Shown here piece after piece: positions 59,780 through 64,000 of a DNA stretch of 64,000 bases (its first letter is position 1; every line of letters starts with the position of its first letter). The position numbers were made by a program, and so were the translations under genes. Where the stretch lies: NCBI GenBank assembly GCA_037833965.1, contig AP031355.1, positions 30,963,501 through 31,027,500 of the forward strand, read 5' to 3'. The notes under the pieces were generated by a model, which saw nothing but the letters and a program-made list of their open reading frames with translations, searched no databases and was not told where the DNA came from. The DNA is from Marchantia polymorpha subsp. ruderalis. Lineage: Eukaryota > Streptophyta > Marchantiopsida > Marchantiales > Marchantiaceae.

Positions 59780-61560
59780 TATGGATTGTGAGATGTAATT
59801 ATTTATTGTTAACAAGATATGAAATCTAGTGTAGTTTTTAAAATCAATTTTTGGTTGAAAGAAAATGGGATAAAATCTGAAGTACAATTGAATAAGTGAC
59901 AAAAGTAAAATATTCAAAATCAAGTTGATGGCCAGGAGTTTCACATAAAAGAAAGGTGTGACTATAATAATTTTTGTTTTTCTTGTAACATAATATGTTA
60001 TATCGTGATTAGTAGATGCACTTGCTGCAATGTTTAGTTATATTATGGATTGAATGAATTTTTTAAAAATAATTGATTTTTATTATGAAATAATCAAATG
60101 TTATTGAGAAAAAAGTTTGAAAAAAGTTTGTTTGTGAATTGATGAAATCATGATTTGGATTAAATCAAGCTCTTAAGCAATAAAATGCAAGATTTGATGC
60201 TTTTATAAAATTAAAAGGTTTGTATGAAGTATCTGTGATCTATATGTATACATAAAAAGTTAAATAATAAAATTTTCAGTATTATTATTTTATTCCACTA
60301 TGTGATAGACATGTTCATTGTGACAAATGATCAAATTCACGTTGATAGATGTAAGAATCAAATGAATTTTGCATGCAAGATAGAAGATTTTGATACTTAC
60401 AAGAAACCATTAAATATGTATGTGTATGATAATCTAAAAAGAAAAAGTTATCAGCAAATCAAGACATATTCATTCAACATATGCTCGACATGTTTAACAT
60501 GAAAGACTTTGAAGTACTTTGTATTCAGTTTTTAGCACATTTCACGTTTTTTAAGTTTAAGATTTGATTTATGCCAATCAAAAGAAAAATATGTCATCTC
60601 TTCATTACGTCAAAGAAATGAATAGCATGTTAGGATATAATTTAAAATCACATATGTTAAGTGTTGATTTTTGTGATTGTGCATTTTTGTACTAATTGTG
60701 TGAGTATGTTTCAAATTTTTTTAAATTGAATGACATAAAAATTGATTTCAAAGCTTAGAAATTTTCAGACAAGTTGCTCATTATGAGCTTTATTAAACTG
60801 TGTTTGCATTTTTTTTCTTAGTTTACATGCATGATTAACTATTTGTGTGTAATTTTTGATCTACACAAGAGTTTACCAAAAGACTTTTTTAATATTGATA
60901 AGATGTCAAAAGGTATGGAAAAGGAATGCATTTTTATATTTTTGTGATTTTGAATCTATACACAAGTTTAGAAAATGACTATTTTAATAATGATCAAATA
61001 TTAAGAGGTATGATAGAGGAATGTAAAATGTGTAAAGTATGCACACTATTAAGGTGATTGATATCTTGTCAACAACAACATGATTTCAAGCACATGATCT
61101 ACATCCATCGACATTGAATTGTGCACATATTAAATTTCACAAGACAACACGATGATAACATGAAATTCTACAGAGGACTTGGTCTGGGCTGCATGCATTG
61201 GCTTTGTCAATTGTTAGTTTGTGCGGATGAGATTGAAAATGTATATGCACATTGTGTACAAAAATCACTAGAATGAACATTAAGCATCAAGGTTGAAAAA
61301 GAGTAGAAAAAAAGAGATAAATAGATAGTGAGTTTGGATAGTAGATTTAACTCAAAGCCAAAGTTCTAAGGTTTGAAACAAAATTGCAGTTCAAAAAATA
61401 GATGATTGTGTTATAATTGATGTGCAAAATAGCAGGCTACTTGCAAGTTTATTGATTGGCTTACAAATCCATCTCTTCTTCTTGACAAGACATTAAACAC
61501 AACTTAAAAGAGTTTCGTCAAAGGGAGCGTTTGGAATTAAAAGAGTGTAGTTTAAAAATT
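59780..61560 (+). mobile_element. Ty1/copia LTR retroelement fossil
   Basis: Plus-strand pol remnant. A patch before the reverse transcriptase lies near 59900-59970, and the reverse transcriptase itself near 60150-60330 (YVIDMFIVTND in one frame). Following pol text runs to about 60500 and a weaker RNase H region beyond. A polypurine-tract-like CAAAGGGAGCGTTTGG at about 61528-61543 probably marks the start of the 3' LTR. Very AT-shifted, broken many times, old. The 5' LTR was not found. Confidence 0.55.
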
Positions 61561-63430
61561 AAATAATTAAAAGGTAAAAATTTCCTCTATCTTGTTGTAG
61601 ATATACAAGCGTGGAAAAAAAACACTTTTGAAAAATGTTTAAACCTGATTTAGTTGAAAAAACATCGTTCTTGAGGATTATATCTTGTGACAAATCTTTC
61701 TACAAACTTTTTCTTCTTTCTTTATTGTTGTTTATGTCCAACCTTGAAAATAGTGCAAGCTGAAGAAGCCTATATTCACTTTGAAAATTCATGTGCTTTT
61801 TCCGAAATGTGACTCATCAATACAATAGGATGAAGACTCAAAAACGATGTAGTTGGATCTTCCAACTCACGCATTGTGAGAAATTTATCTTTGTAAAAGC
61901 TGCATATATGTGGTTTTGAATCTAGACTAAGATATCAATTACTTGGAAATTATTCAAAAAAACGCAATATTTTGTATTACATGTTTATGCAAACAATAAA
62001 AAAATCAGATGGAGTTTAATTAACATCAAAATATTTCAATTCATGTTATCAAAGTTGTTGATTGATTTCAATTTTACATCAAAGTCCATTTAGAATCAAC
62101 TTTTGAACTTTGGCTTTTTTTTATCATTGATGAGTGGTTTTTTCACATGAGTGAAAAACAAAAATAATTTATATAGACTTCAATTTTGAATATTGAACAG
62201 AAAAAAACAACTATCATGAAGTTTGACGTAGCTTGATATAACATAGTCAGATACAATAAACTTGATGATTTTGCTTTGAAAGAGTCAATTGTCAGAGTAA
62301 TTGAAGATTACAGAGCCTGCTAGAATCATCTTTCGTTATGTAGAATTAAAATAAAGTTACTGAAAATTAAGACAAAATTGATTTTTAATAAATAATCTAT
62401 AGATGCCATGTCAATAATTCTTATGTTTGAAAGTTAAACAATTAATGTGTTTTTAGACACTAACATGTAAGCAATTATTGTATTTCTTAAGTAAAGATTG
62501 AGTGTGTTAGTTAAAAGCAACACATTAGGTAATACTGTTATAACATTTATCCGTTATATCATTTATCCATTATGAGTAAAATGGATGGTTTTTTTTAAAA
62601 AAAAATAAGAATACATTTATTCAAAATATATTTCATCCTCAAAACTTTATGTTTCTTCTTTAAATGAGTTTCTTTGATAATCCTTAGTCTAACATTTGAG
62701 CAAGATGTTGAGGACTAATTCCTTACCTTCAACAACAATGATCAAAATATTGAGGCTTAAATACTCGTCTTTAACAACAATGCCAAAAAAAAATCTTTGA
62801 AAGCAAACTGTAAACATAATTATAATTTATTTGCAATCTTTGATTTTGAATCAAATAAATGAATATAATAAAAAAACTATATTCTTTGAAATTTTTGTGA
62901 AAGATTTCATCACAAAAAGTTATTATAAAGATTGTATGTTTTTTTGAAACTAATGAATTTGAAGTCAAAGAATTATAACACAAATATTCTTTATCATATA
63001 ATAATTTTGATAAATTTTTATTGATCTTATATGTTATTTTTAAGTGTGTTGCTACATCATGATAGATTAATAATCATTTACAAAAAAATTAAAAATTTTC
63101 ATCATCTTTATAATAAAAGATCATAATCTTATTTTTTAATCTGGTATAGCACTGAATAAAACTCAATAATTTTCATATTTACACAGTAATAAATATATCA
63201 AGTGTTTTGAATTAAAAAATAGATTAACTTTTACGAGTAAAATTTTAAAATAAAGAATAAAACTTTGTTAAAAATGCGCCAAAAATATACACATTAGAAA
63301 ATGATTTGTGCAAAGATCAAAGATGATGATTTTTTTGTGCAATTTTGTTCAAAATTTTAATCTCAAGGTATATGACTTGCTTGATGATGAATTAAAATGC
63401 TAAAACTATGTCTTGTGCAATTAATCAACA
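61561..63430. other. AT-rich DNA, probably including the 3' LTR of the copia fossil
   Basis: No gene recognised. The first several hundred bases after the polypurine-like motif are presumably LTR. The end of the LTR is not visible. Remaining sequence has long A/T runs. Confidence 0.4.
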
Positions 63431-63439
63431 TATGTTAAT

Positions 63440-64000
63440 GATGAATGTATGTAATAACCCACTAAAGGCTAAAACTGCAATATAGTGGTAGAAAGGTCGA
63501 ACCCACAGGGACAGAGGAACACACAGGGTACAAAGTGTCACGTTTAACAGACTATTGAGGAGTTTGAATTCTCAAGCGACTGTCACTCCCAGAAATACTG
63601 CAAGTGTCCACTCGGAGCGCACTTGGAGGTCGCACAGTGCAGCGTAACACACACACACACCTGAAACTACAGAAACACAACCCAGAGATCCGTTAGGACC
63701 TCTACTCAAGATTTCAGGGGGAAGGTCTCTCAAGAGTACACTCAGCGAAGCTGCGGGTAGTGACTCCCAACTCCGGCTTTTACAACACTTCCACTAGCTT
63801 GCTGCTAGCGTAGGAAACCCGGTTTGGACTGCCTACTTCGGATCGAAGTCACTCATACGCGGTGAACAACACTCTCAACTCACAAAACGCGCAGAGAACA
63901 CAGGTCAGCACTGAAGGACTCACTGAGAAACATTCCAGTAACACACCATAACAGTCTATTGAAGAGTTTGAATTCTTAGGCACTTGTCATTCCCAGAAAT
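63440..64000. repeat. GC-richer repeat block at the window edge
   Basis: A sharp rise in GC near 63440 starts a block with TCGAACCCACAGGGACAG, a phrase common in plant repetitive DNA. A segment of about 52 bp (AACAGACTATTGAGGAGTTTG... to CACTCCCAGAAAT) at about 63547-63599 recurs at about 63949-64000 with a few changes, i.e. spaced about 402 bp. A (CA)n run of six to seven units lies near 63646-63660. It is either the start of a tandem array or part of a younger transposable element continuing past the window. No coding frame. Confidence 0.6.

Noticed and set aside
62771-62983. Minus-strand frame of 70 codons
   Set aside because: Phe/Ile/Asn-rich chance frame in AT-rich DNA.

Overview
The window looks like nuclear DNA of a land plant, most likely a bryophyte and probably a moss. 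The evidence is plant-type host genes (a PDIL5-2-type protein disulfide isomerase, an organellar adenylate kinase, Mediator subunit MED17 and a cysteine-poor germin-like protein of the kind known from mosses), a plant tRNA-Glu(CUC), and an inserted piece of mitochondrial DNA with a complete, bryophyte-like nad6 frame. The species was not identified.

Layout. 1-5.7 kb holds two decayed minus-strand genes: a C2H2-finger gene of unknown family and a FAR1/MULE transposase-like gene. About 6.0-8.45 kb is the mitochondrial insertion (NUMT). 8.8-16 kb is AT-rich desert with old LTR-retroelement fossils (a Ty3/gypsy pol remnant on plus, a Ty1/copia pol remnant on minus). 16.9-18.3 kb is the single-exon PDI gene. 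20.3-24.15 kb is a striking inverted repeat: two near-identical 651-bp arms, each with a complete tRNA-Glu gene, around a 2.5-kb spacer with tandem repeats. 26.5-28.0 kb is the four-exon adenylate kinase (minus), followed by a GC-rich upstream region with a telo-box. 29-46.9 kb is a long AT-rich stretch with microsatellites, hairpins, diverged tandem repeats, copia fossils and a GC-rich island at 40.3-41.5 kb that may be a gene relic. 46.9-51.1 kb is the eight-exon MED17 gene (minus). 52.4-55.4 kb is copia debris. 56.3-56.9 kb is the germin-like gene. 57-64 kb is AT-rich with another copia fossil (plus), a candidate long hairpin and, at the edge, a GC-richer block with a repeat spaced about 400 bp.

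The intact protein genes are unrelated housekeeping or secretory genes and do not form a pathway: ER thiol redox (PDI), organelle adenylate balance (adenylate kinase), RNA polymerase II transcription (MED17) and apoplast/cell-wall (germin-like). Exon structures were inferred by reading splice sites and comparing with remembered family sequences. No database search or transcript evidence was used.

I found no clearly new multi-gene system. The most unusual structures are the tRNA-Glu inverted repeat, the NUMT with an unbroken nad6, a candidate long hairpin near 59.1-59.4 kb, and the 40.3-41.5 kb GC-rich island.
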